Of a stretch of DNA of 12,428 bases, positions 1 through 5,799 are shown piece after piece. How positions within the stretch are numbered: position 1 is the first letter of the stretch; each line of letters opens with the position of its first letter. This stretch comes from a bacterium (GTDB lineage Bacteria; SZUA-182; DTGQ01). Both the position numbers and the translations under genes were made by a program. Below the pieces are notes generated by a model. That model saw only the letters and a list, made by a program, of their open reading frames with translations. It ran no database searches and had not been told where the DNA came from. Location of the stretch: the NCBI GenBank assembly GCA_023512255.1, contig JAILZY010000097.1:1-12428 (forward strand). The letters are read 5' to 3'.

Positions 1-88
1 TAAATAGCTCCAGGGAGACAAAGGGGATACTATTGTCTTTTACCTCAATACCCTTACCCTGCGGCTTATCTCCTCCTAATTTAAACAT
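1..88 (-). CDS. Possible partial ORF running off the left edge (unknown)
   Basis: On the minus strand an ATG at 88-86 overlaps the last codons of the neighbouring secreted-protein gene and opens a frame that stays clear of stops to the window edge. It reads roughly MFKLGGDKPQGKG, then EVKDNSIPFVSLELF. The composition looks protein-like, but only 29 codons are visible and I recognise no family. A second in-frame ATG lies nine bases upstream (97-95), inside the repeat word at 86-101. The strong AGGAGG at about 76-71 on this strand lies inside the frame and has no start codon at usable spacing, so it does not help. This could be a real downstream gene, sequence left beyond a repeat insertion, or chance. 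Confidence 0.25.
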   Translation of the reverse strand, partial: MFKLGGDKPQGKGIEVKDNSIPFVSLELF

Positions 89-830
89 GGGGAACATCTG
101 GCAAAACCTGGCTATTTGCCTCGTATTCGCCAGGTTGGCCGGTTACTGAAAAATGAATATTAGTTGGCGATAAGCTCATCTTGATGCTAGATGCTGACTC
201 TAGCTTCTCAAGAGAGGCACTGGGAGAGGCGCTAGGAGAGGCGCTGGTAGAAGCACCGGCTGACTCGGTAGTGTCTTTAGCCGCTGTTGGCGGATCAACT
301 ACCAGCCTCACATGGATAGGCGAGATAGCCTCACTGGCATCAGGCGAGTAAATATTTCCCTCATAGAGGCCTGGTTTTTCCTGCCCACTGGCCAGGTACC
401 TAAATTGCAGGCTGGCTACCTCATACGGGGGAGGAGCGGCGGTTGTGCCTTTTCCCACCAGCCTTGGCAGGTCAAGGCTTTCAAAACCGTTGGTATAGGG
501 GGTTTTGATCAGCAACTGCCGGGGCTCGATGTAGCCGCCTGGGCTGATAGTTTCGCCTGAGCTTACAGTGAGCGGGCTGGCCAGAAAGCTGAAGGCCCAC
601 TCACCCAGGCTTGATTCAACCACCACCCTGATCGAGCCAGCCGCATCAGTCGGGGCTGTCTGCCCGCTGATAAGGCCTGTCTGCCCGCTGATAATATGAA
701 AGCTTATTAGATCACTTGAGGTGGTTACCTTGTCTAGGACAGCTTCTGCCTGCTGACCAGCAATTGACCATAGCAGAAGAGTCCCTAGCAGAAAAGCCCC
801 TATCAAAGCCGTCAGAATCTTTCGGTTCAT
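81..830 (-). CDS. Secreted beta-rich protein of unknown function, C-terminus probably truncated
   Basis: The 249-residue protein begins with a clear Sec signal peptide: NRK, then a hydrophobic core at about residues 5-22, with likely cleavage after AEA near residue 30. The start is supported by a GGAGGA five bases upstream. Residues about 40-180 form one beta-strand-rich segment ending in a typical beta-sandwich edge (PGLYEGNIYSP followed by HVRLVV). A Ser/Ala/Pro linker (about 190-210) follows, and then the start of what looks like a second domain (SLSPTNIHFSV, GEYEANSQV). The protein stops about 25 residues into that second domain, and its last residues, LPDVPHV, are encoded by the repeat word at 86-101. 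The simplest reading is a two-domain secreted protein cut short by a repeat. A 7-residue in-frame duplication (LISGQT twice) lies near residue 50. I do not recognise the family; extracytoplasmic location is the only firm inference. Confidence 0.75.
   Translation of the reverse strand: MNRKILTALIGAFLLGTLLLWSIAGQQAEAVLDKVTTSSDLISFHIISGQTGLISGQTAPTDAAGSIRVVVESSLGEWAFSFLASPLTVSSGETISPGGYIEPRQLLIKTPYTNGFESLDLPRLVGKGTTAAPPPYEVASLQFRYLASGQEKPGLYEGNIYSPDASEAISPIHVRLVVDPPTAAKDTTESAGASTSASPSASPSASLEKLESASSIKMSLSPTNIHFSVTGQPGEYEANSQVLPDVPHV
86..101 (-). repeat. Single-arm copy of the palindromic repeat found at the right end
   Basis: On the plus strand this reads CATGGGGAACATCTGG. Its exact 16-base reverse complement occurs at 12355-12370 as one arm of a perfect inverted repeat. 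Here only one arm is present, and it encodes the final residues of the secreted protein. An exact 16-mer shared by chance within a 12.4-kb window is unlikely, so I treat it as a remnant of a dispersed REP-like element. Confidence 0.5.
656..694. repeat. 21-bp in-frame tandem duplication inside the secreted-protein gene
   Basis: The sequence ctgtctgcccgctgataa occurs at 656-673 and again at 677-694. The 21-bp unit is a multiple of three and so only adds seven residues (ISGQTGL-type repeat) just after the signal peptide. Confidence 0.85.
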
Positions 831-835
831 GAATT

Positions 836-841
836 TCCTCC
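836..841 (-). promoter_or_regulatory. Ribosome binding site of the secreted-protein gene
   Basis: On the minus strand GGAGGA stands five bases before the ATG at 830-828. It is the best Shine-Dalgarno match among the genes in the window and fixes this start. Confidence 0.7.
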
Positions 842-1056
842 ACGCTTAACCTTGTTGCTTAACCTTGTTCAAGGAGGCGTTTTTTAGGATTTTTGATTTT
901 CCATAGATTGCGCTTGTCTTTTAATTCGTAGCTTGCACTCGTATTTTGAGACAAGAAATTCAACCTACAATTTGAGCTGGCAGGGGGAATACGCAGCTTA
1001 TTCTATAGTTGGCGATCTCTGATGGCTGACTGTCGCATTCTATAAGGTCGAGAGGG

Positions 1057-1089
1057 CACTTTTAAGTGATCACTTTTTGAGTGATACTT
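1057..1089. promoter_or_regulatory. Cluster of CACTT/AAGTG palindromes, possible operator
   Basis: A perfect 12-bp palindrome, AAGTGATCACTT (1064-1075), overlaps a second dyad, CACTT-TT-AAGTG (1057-1068), and is followed by a further half site, AGTGATACTT (1080-1089). Stacked half sites of this kind resemble a repressor operator. The nearest gene starts are more than 200 bp away (830 leftwards) and 800 bp away (1912 rightwards), so no target is evident. Confidence 0.25.
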
Positions 1090-1138
1090 ATGCTTTCGCC
1101 AAAACAGCACAAGAACCTACTAAAAATTGCTAACAACA

Positions 1139-1285
1139 CTATACTTTTATATTTTTTTGTTATTTTCCGTCTAAACTCATAATCCATGTTACTGGATCTA
1201 TTGGATTTTCGCTTTCGCGGAAATAATAAAGAGTTATGAGATTTAAGCAGTTATAAAAAATACAAAAATATAGTAAAAAGTATAG
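1139..1285. repeat. Long imperfect inverted repeat, MITE-like or cruciform
   Basis: The left arm (from tatactttt at about 1139 to ctcataat at about 1183) matches, with several gaps, the reverse complement of the right arm (about 1230-1285, which reads tatacttttt, tatttttgt, cttaaat and ctcataac in the same order on the minus strand). The centre contains a smaller dyad, atcca/tggat (1182-1186 and 1193-1197). No target duplication is clear. The AT-richness lowers confidence, but the matching words occur in the same order along both arms. Confidence 0.3.
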
Positions 1286-1307
1286 CAATAGAGGACCACT
1301 TTTTTGG

Positions 1308-1333
1308 TGTGAAATCTTGATGTGAAATCTTGC
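1308..1333. repeat. 13-bp tandem duplication
   Basis: The unit tgtgaaatcttg plus one base occurs at 1308-1320 and 1321-1333, differing only in the last base. It lies in non-coding spacer. Confidence 0.85.
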
Positions 1334-1699
1334 GGGTCCTTATATAATTTTCTTTGAACTTTAAAATATTTTAGATTGATTCAGCGAGCCTTTTTGTTCC
1401 AGCCTTATAAAGAAGAAAGGCTCACCTTATAACCGGCTCAACTTCTGTAAAATTCTATAAAGGCTTCAGGCATTAAGAATTTACATTTAGTATTATATAA
1501 CACTCATATAAAAAAATGCAAGTTTTATTTTCTCACCAAGTCAAAAATTTTCCAATCAGCAGTCTTTTACCCACTCGATTACCCTGGTATTCTCGAAATT
1601 ATTATATTTTTCATTTAGTTAGTAAAAGTTAAAACTATGGCTGGGTTATTCAAGTTAAAAACTATGTAAAAACTATGGCCGGCTTATTCTCCAAAAACT

Positions 1700-1739
1700 C
1701 CTTGCTATATTCTCATAATCCTTGCTATATTCTCATAAC
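1700..1739. repeat. 20-bp tandem duplication
   Basis: The unit ccttgctatattctcataa plus one base occurs at 1700-1719 and 1720-1739, with a single mismatch at the last position. Confidence 0.9.
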
Positions 1740-1911
1740 ATGGTATTATGTGTATCTTCAAAGAGCGTATAAGTGTGATGTACAATAGTAAAAGAAACAT
1801 AAAAAAGAGAACATGAACCTAGAACTTGACTGCTGAAAGCAAGGGAAAAGATGCTAATATATAACACAAAATCAAATATATGCACAAAATTCAAGGTGGT
1901 GGGGTAGTCTA

Positions 1912-2724
1912 ATGATTAATCATCAGTCTTTGTCGATCGGCATTTTCGCCGACCTAATCGGCTTGCAGAATCTTCCGAGTCGGGGATACATGCTGGGGCG
2001 GCTGCGAATGCTGATGGATAAGATCAATGCCACTTTTCGAGACACAATCAGAGTGGAGTTTATGATTATCACCGACACAGAATTTAAGGCTGCGGTTGAT
2101 CGCCGCTTCCCGTTGCAGGATTTTTTGGCCTTGTACCATGAAGAATTTGGCAAGGACGTAGGAACTCATCTAGGAGTTGGCCTCGGAGTGCTTGGGGTTC
2201 CCCAGGAGAGAGAGCCTGGGGGGTGCTTCTATGAAGCCAGGGGAGCTATGGTTCAAGCTAGAGTGAGTGGAAAGTTTCTGGTTTTTCAGGGATTTGAGAT
2301 GAATGAAGCCATCAATGCTCTCTTTCACTTCACTCATGAGATGACTGAGGCCATGACCGAGCGACAGCGCAAAATCATCGAGGTCTACCGCAAAAGCGGC
2401 GATATTGTCTCGGTAGCCAGTGAATTGTATCTCCCAAAGCAGGCTGTTTTCGATTCGATCAAAGCTGCCCGCTATGATATCTATAGCGCTGCCTGGCGTG
2501 GGTTAGATGAACTTTTGCGGTTTGATATCCAGATGCCCCTCTTGCAAGCTATGACTGAGGGACAGCAATGTCAATCGCCTATAGTACATCTCACTCAGAG
2601 TCAGCAGCAGCAGCAGCATCGCCCACCGGCACAGAAGTTGAAAAAAAGGTCCAGGCCACCGACGGGTCCTCGATCAAAAAAGCCCCGATCGAATAAAGCG
2701 CTCAGAGGGGAAAAAACCCGCTAA
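1912..2724 (+). CDS. SatD family protein
   Basis: This 270-residue cytosolic protein fits the SatD family, whose members have a ferredoxin-like core reminiscent of nucleotide cyclase or GGDEF folds and are often followed by a helical C-terminal region; the biochemical role is not settled. Visible marks are the opening strand with IFADLIG (residues 11-17, Asp14 in the usual position), a helix, IITDTEF (52-58, where family members typically have a GDEF-like motif, so Asp55 is kept but the glycine is not), and the strand LGVGLGVLG (87-95) followed by YEARGAM (107-113). Residues about 150-195 (RQRKIIEVYRKSGDIVSVASEL and onwards) look like a helix-turn-helix of the sigma-region-4 type. The last 40 residues are unusual: a run of five Gln encoded by CAG repeats, then a Lys/Arg/Pro tail (about 241-270) that could bind nucleic acid. 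The gene is isolated and its Shine-Dalgarno is weak (a G-rich run about 10-15 bases upstream). The family call comes from motif recall, not a search. Confidence 0.7.
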   Translation: MINHQSLSIGIFADLIGLQNLPSRGYMLGRLRMLMDKINATFRDTIRVEFMIITDTEFKAAVDRRFPLQDFLALYHEEFGKDVGTHLGVGLGVLGVPQEREPGGCFYEARGAMVQARVSGKFLVFQGFEMNEAINALFHFTHEMTEAMTERQRKIIEVYRKSGDIVSVASELYLPKQAVFDSIKAARYDIYSAAWRGLDELLRFDIQMPLLQAMTEGQQCQSPIVHLTQSQQQQQHRPPAQKLKKRSRPPTGPRSKKPRSNKALRGEKTR

Positions 2725-2728
2725 TTGT

Positions 2729-2764
2729 GTTTTTATGCTCTAAAAGGTTTTTATGCTCTAAAAG
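2729..2764. repeat. Perfect 18-bp tandem duplication
   Basis: gtttttatgctctaaaag occurs at 2729-2746 and, with no gap, at 2747-2764. It lies a few bases after the SatD stop codon. Confidence 0.95.
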
Positions 2765-2931
2765 CCTCTCGTTCCCTTCCTCGCAGCCAGATGTTTTTAA
2801 TTTTTTCCACCTTCCTTTTGCCCTTATCCAATTCTCTAAAATGTACTCCAAATACCATTGTCTTCTTTAAAGCATAACGTTATACTTAAAGAGGAAGAAA
2901 TAATTTGCTGATCGGATTAAAAAATCAAAGA

Positions 2932-3020
2932 GACGGATAGAAGTATGTATAGAAATAGGACGGATAGAAATAAAGGATAAGACGGATAGAAATAGGATAG
3001 AGATATAAATAGGATAAAAA
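2932..3020. repeat. Degenerate gacggatagaaata repeats forming the leader of the barrel gene
   Basis: gacggatag (2932-2940) is followed by gacggatagaaata at 2959-2972 and again at 2981-2994. Shorter derivatives (aggatagagatataaatagg and aggataaaaatataag) run almost to the ATG at 3027. Because the only Shine-Dalgarno-like word before that ATG is the agga at 3011-3014 from the last repeat, copy number or divergence here could affect translation. Confidence 0.7.
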
Positions 3021-3026
3021 TATAAG

Positions 3027-3992
3027 ATGAACCCAAAGCTCCTGAGGCCAGATTCGATATTTTTTTGTTTGCTGATTCTAATTCTAATTCTTGTTCTGAT
3101 TCTGAGTGTGTCATCTGACTCTTTGGCCTGCTGGGGTACAAGGCCTCTTTCGATGGGAGGGGCTTTTTCCGCTGTTTCCGATGATGTTCATAGCATTTAC
3201 TGGAATCCTGCTGGCTTGTCTAGGGTGAAAAATTTTGATTTTACCTACAGCCGCTGGCTCAATAATAGAGATAATATCAATTATGATGATTTTGCGGCTG
3301 GTGCAATTTCCGTGGGTATTTGCACCCTGGGAGTAGGCCTGACCTACAATCAGGATAAATTCTCTGAGCCGATCAAGATCGGCGGCAATCACCATAGCTA
3401 CAAGTGCCGAGAAAAAAATCGGTATATAAACTTTGGATGTGGAACATCTATCTCGAGGACTGCATCCATTGGCTTGAATATCAACACCCTAAAGACTATA
3501 TACTATGGCTACCACAGGCCAAACTGTAGCGCTTATATTCCCTTTTCCTGTTCAGATAACATCCTTATGGTCGATTTTGGTTTTCTCTGGGAGCTCATGC
3601 CAAGGGTTACGGTGGGTCTTCTGGCCCAAAATTTGAATAAGCCTAAGATGTACTTTCCCGAAATATCGAGACGGGAGATATATATTTCCAATCTGCGACC
3701 AGCAGTGGCTTGGAAAATGGCCAAAGAGGCTGTTTTGGCCGTTGATCTTTATGATGCGACTAACAATTCTCGTGGAGTGATTGATCGGAATATACGGATT
3801 GGTATGGAAGCCGGGCTCCCCAAGGGTCTGACCGTGAGGCTCGGTGGCTACCATACGAATAACCGCGAACTCAGAGCGTATACAGCCGGGTTTGGGTGGA
3901 GGTTTGCCGGGTTGAAGCTTGACTACGGTTTCATGTATTGGGAATCAATCAGTGATACGCAGCATATGCTGGCTTTGGGCTATAGTTACTAA
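3027..3992 (+). CDS. PorV/PorQ (UPF0164)-like outer membrane beta-barrel protein
   Basis: This 321-residue protein has an N-terminal signal peptide with a very long Leu/Ile core (about 11-28) and a probable cleavage near DSLA/C (34/35). The mature start carries the hallmark of the PorV/PorQ/UPF0164 and FadL-like barrels: GTRPLSMGGAFSAVSDD (37-53) followed by YWNPAGL (58-64). The rest alternates polar and hydrophobic residues with turns, as in an outer membrane barrel, and ends in an aromatic residue (ALGYSY). Cys35 directly after the signal sequence does not sit in a proper lipobox, so lipidation is doubtful. Family members act as channels or as partners of secretion systems, but no secretion gene is nearby, so the role is open. 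Five hexamer repeats (3075-3104) encode the signal-peptide core, and the stop codon lies in the first unit of a downstream repeat field. The ATG at 3027 has only a weak AGGA 12 bases upstream. Confidence 0.75.
   Translation: MNPKLLRPDSIFFCLLILILILVLILSVSSDSLACWGTRPLSMGGAFSAVSDDVHSIYWNPAGLSRVKNFDFTYSRWLNNRDNINYDDFAAGAISVGICTLGVGLTYNQDKFSEPIKIGGNHHSYKCREKNRYINFGCGTSISRTASIGLNINTLKTIYYGYHRPNCSAYIPFSCSDNILMVDFGFLWELMPRVTVGLLAQNLNKPKMYFPEISRREIYISNLRPAVAWKMAKEAVLAVDLYDATNNSRGVIDRNIRIGMEAGLPKGLTVRLGGYHTNNRELRAYTAGFGWRFAGLKLDYGFMYWESISDTQHMLALGYSY
3075..3104 (+). repeat. Hexanucleotide repeat in the signal peptide of the barrel protein
   Basis: Five consecutive hexamers of the form attcta, attcta, attctt, gttctg, attctg encode the LILILVLIL stretch of the signal peptide. 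Gain or loss of a unit would keep the frame and only lengthen or shorten the hydrophobic core. Confidence 0.75.
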
Positions 3993-4200
3993 CTTACTAT
4001 AAGTTACTAAAAGTTACTAACCAATAGGTTACTTAAACAAATAGGCAGTTACCATAATCGCAGTTACCATAATCATAGATAGTTACTATAACCATAGGTA
4101 GTTACCATAACCAATTAGGTAGTAAAATAAGTACTGTAATAAATTACCAGCAAGTACTGGTAGTAATAAGTTAGTTACTGTAAGTACTGGTGGCAATAAG
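3984..4200. repeat. Degenerate AGTTAC repeat field between barrel and TPR genes
   Basis: The word GTTAC occurs nine times in about 200 bases. The first three units are identical, AGTTACTAA, at 3984-3992 (the Ser-Tyr-stop of the barrel gene), 4002-4010 and 4012-4020. Later units diverge to AGTTACCATAA (three times), AGTTACTATAA and AGTTACTGTAA, mixed with a secondary word AAGTACTGG (twice). The order suggests that the field expanded outwards from the 3' end of the coding sequence. The spacing is irregular and the units are 9-20 bases, so this is not a CRISPR array. No terminator is visible. Confidence 0.75.
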
Positions 4201-4209
4201 TATTAGCTT

Positions 4210-4215
4210 GGAGGA
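4210..4215 (+). promoter_or_regulatory. Strong Shine-Dalgarno inside the maximal TPR reading frame
   Basis: GGAGGA is the only good ribosome binding site near the start of the TPR gene. It lies inside the longest frame, 20 bases after the GTG at 4190, seven bases before an in-frame CTG (4223) and 19 bases before an in-frame GTG (4235). The GTG at 4190 has no such site and lies in the repeat field. This argues for initiation at CTG 4223. Confidence 0.45.
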
Positions 4216-4222
4216 AGATAAA

Positions 4223-5395
4223 CTGAAAGCAAAAGTGCTGATTTCATGGATAGTTATATCTTCATCTCTCATCCTGGCTGCCTGGTCATTCATGAGAATG
4301 AAAAAGCAGGAGCGGGCCGAGGTCTACTATCGTCAAGGAGTGGCCCTGAGGAAAAAGGGGGCATACGAGCAAGCGATCTCTGATTTTACGAAGGCGATCG
4401 AGGCCAATCCAAGTCATGCTGATGCCTACTATCAGCGAGGGTGGGCTTATGAAGGCCTGGGCGAGGGTAATAAGGCGCTCTCTGATTATGCCAAGGCCAT
4501 AGAGCTAAATCCTAACGACCACAGAGCTTACTATAGCCGTGGGGAAGCTTATCTTAGGGGAAATAGGTATGAGCGGGCAGTGGCTGATTTCAGCAAAGCG
4601 GTTGAGATCGAGCCAGATTACCTTGACGCCTATTTTAAACTCGCTTACTGCAATATTAAACTCGGCCGCTACGAAGATGCAGCCAAAACCCTACAACAGG
4701 TAATCCGCTTAAGACCGGATTATGCCGAGGTCTACTACTCTCTTGGCTCGACCTATACGATGCTGAATCGGCATAGAGAGGCTGTGGATGCCTTTAAGCG
4801 GGCGCTTCAGTTAAAACCTAACTATATTGAAGCCATTTATGCTCTTGGCTCATCTTATGCCGCCCTTGGGCTATACAGCGAGGCAAGCAGGGCCTTTCTG
4901 CAGGTAATCCGCTTGAAGCCGGACTACGTCGAGGCGTATCGCAGCTTGGGTTCGGTTTATGCCGCACTTTCCCGGCACCGAGAGGCTCTTGAGGCCTTCA
5001 AGCAGGCCATCCGCCTAAGACCTGATTATGCCGAGGCGCACTGCGGTCTGGGGATGACCTACTTCAGACTAAAACGCGATCAGGAGGCATTGAAAATTTT
5101 CAAACAGGCTATTCGGCTGCAACCCGATCGAGCTGAAACTCACTACCTTTTGGGCTCAGCCTATGCTGTCCTCGGCCGGCACCGAGAGGCTCTTGAGGCC
5201 TTCAAGCAGGCCATCCGTCTTAGCCCAAGGTATGCCGAAGCCCACTACAACCTGGGCATAACCTATATGATCCTAGGGGATAGCAGCTCGGCTCTCGACG
5301 AATATAAGATACTCAAAGACCTAAACAGGGAGCTGGCTAACAACCTGTTTAATCAACTCTATGAAGGCGGCCAGTGGTCAGCAGCCACTGATTAA
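4223..5395 (+). CDS. Membrane-anchored protein with ten tetratricopeptide repeats
   Basis: An N-terminal hydrophobic helix (about residues 5-23, VLISWIVISSSLILAAWSF) is followed by a basic stretch and ten consecutive 34-residue TPR units from about residue 32 to 372. Typical unit marks are Y-x-x-x-G, A-x-x-x-F/L-x-x-A-I/L and the P at the end of helix B (for example LRPDYAE and LKPDYVE). The TPR stack most likely faces the cytoplasm or periplasm as a protein-binding scaffold; the partner is not indicated by neighbours. Units 7 and 9 share an exact 42-bp stretch. The start is uncertain: the frame can begin at GTG 4190 (no Shine-Dalgarno), but GGAGGA at 4210-4215 points to the CTG at 4223, which would give the natural-looking N-terminus (M)KAKVLIS. 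The stop is at 5393-5395. TPR identity is certain; function is unknown. Confidence 0.85.
   Translation: MKAKVLISWIVISSSLILAAWSFMRMKKQERAEVYYRQGVALRKKGAYEQAISDFTKAIEANPSHADAYYQRGWAYEGLGEGNKALSDYAKAIELNPNDHRAYYSRGEAYLRGNRYERAVADFSKAVEIEPDYLDAYFKLAYCNIKLGRYEDAAKTLQQVIRLRPDYAEVYYSLGSTYTMLNRHREAVDAFKRALQLKPNYIEAIYALGSSYAALGLYSEASRAFLQVIRLKPDYVEAYRSLGSVYAALSRHREALEAFKQAIRLRPDYAEAHCGLGMTYFRLKRDQEALKIFKQAIRLQPDRAETHYLLGSAYAVLGRHREALEAFKQAIRLSPRYAEAHYNLGITYMILGDSSSALDEYKILKDLNRELANNLFNQLYEGGQWSAATD
4972..5217 (+). repeat. 42-bp exact repeat within the TPR array
   Basis: Positions 4972-5013 are identical to 5176-5217, an offset of 204 bp or exactly two TPR units. The other units are diverged at the DNA level, so this pair reflects recent duplication or gene conversion inside the gene. 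Confidence 0.9.
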
Positions 5396-5496
5396 GCGGC
5401 GGCAAAACCACCTCTTGACCAATGCTCGGAGGATAAGAATCATCGGGACAGCCAGGTGAAGTGCCACAGCGCTCAAAGCTTGCTGGCCGACCTCTT

Positions 5497-5546
5497 AGGC
5501 ATAAAACCGCCTCAAGGCATAAAACCTATAAGGCCTAGGCATAAAA
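5497..5546. repeat. aggcataaaa repeats
   Basis: aggcataaaacc occurs at 5497-5508 and 5515-5526 (18-bp period), with a third shorter copy, aggcataaaa, at 5537-5546. Confidence 0.8.
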
Positions 5547-5686
5547 TTTATCCGCCTGTCTGCCTATCCACTGCTTTATATTGCCTTATTGCTCCTCTTC
5601 ACCTTACCCTGCTCCTTGCCTTAACTTGCCTTAAGATTTAGCAATTTTTCTCTTTTTTTCCCCCGAAGGTCTTGTTTTTATTTTTC

Positions 5687-5701
5687 GGCACCTTCCTTGC
5701 T
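5687..5701 (+). promoter_or_regulatory. Candidate sigma-54 (-24/-12) promoter
   Basis: GGCAC-CTTCC-TTGCT matches the sigma-54 consensus TGGCAC-N5-TTGCW except that the first T is a C. The GG and GC dinucleotides have the required spacing of ten bases between them. Transcription would start near 5712 and run towards the cytochrome gene, leaving a leader of about 320 bases. I saw no other comparable match in the window. No enhancer site was identified. Confidence 0.35.
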
Positions 5702-5799
5702 TACCAAACCTTGAAATGAGGGCGTTAATCTCAAGATAGGGAAGGTATATATCGAGCTCCATAGCGAGGAGTGCTGCCGGGAGAAGGCTACTCAATAAA

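Larger units (their letters stand above)
842..1911. other. AT-rich spacer of about 1.07 kb with no convincing gene
   Basis: No frame here looks coding. It holds: a 13-bp tandem duplication (gcttaaccttgtt, 844-856 and 857-869) just upstream of the leftward gene; nested CACTT/AAGTG palindromes (1057-1089); a long imperfect AT-rich inverted repeat (about 1139-1285); a 13-bp tandem duplication (tgtgaaatcttg, 1308-1333); an 8-bp-stem hairpin (gagccttt 1386-1393 with aaaggctc 1416-1423); diverged copies of aaaactatggcNggNttattc (1631-1651 and 1669-1689, with a half copy between); and a 20-bp tandem duplication (1700-1719 and 1720-1739). I see no clear sigma-70 promoter for the SatD gene downstream. 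The region looks like decaying non-coding DNA expanded by slippage or short duplications. Confidence 0.7.
2725..3026. other. Spacer with repeats before the barrel gene
   Basis: No coding frame stands out. It begins with a perfect 18-bp tandem duplication (2729-2764) directly after the SatD stop and ends with a series of gacggatagaaata-like repeats. I see no canonical terminator: the duplicated segment can form a weak 7-bp hairpin (ggttttt with aaaagcc), but no T-run follows it. Confidence 0.6.

Noticed and set aside
1068-1079. The 12-mer gatcactttttg, shared with 8273-8284 before the protease gene
   Set aside because: Several exact 12-mer coincidences are expected by chance in 12.4 kb of AT-rich sequence, and the surrounding bases do not match.
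1826-1860. TTGACT followed by TAATAT as a sigma-70 promoter for the SatD gene
   Set aside because: The spacer is 23 bases, too long for a standard promoter.
2917-3141. A 74-codon minus-strand frame rich in Ser, Tyr and Leu
   Set aside because: Its hydrophobic part is the gacggatagaaata repeats read backwards and the rest is antisense to the barrel signal peptide.
3984-4200. CRISPR array
   Set aside because: Units are 9-20 bases, diverged and irregularly spaced, with no constant repeat of 23 bases or more and no unique spacers of even length.
5456-5641. A 61-codon plus-strand frame starting at GTG
   Set aside because: Built from the aggcataaaa and CCTTA-type repeats, with no ribosome binding site and no domain-like pattern; it reads as translated spacer.
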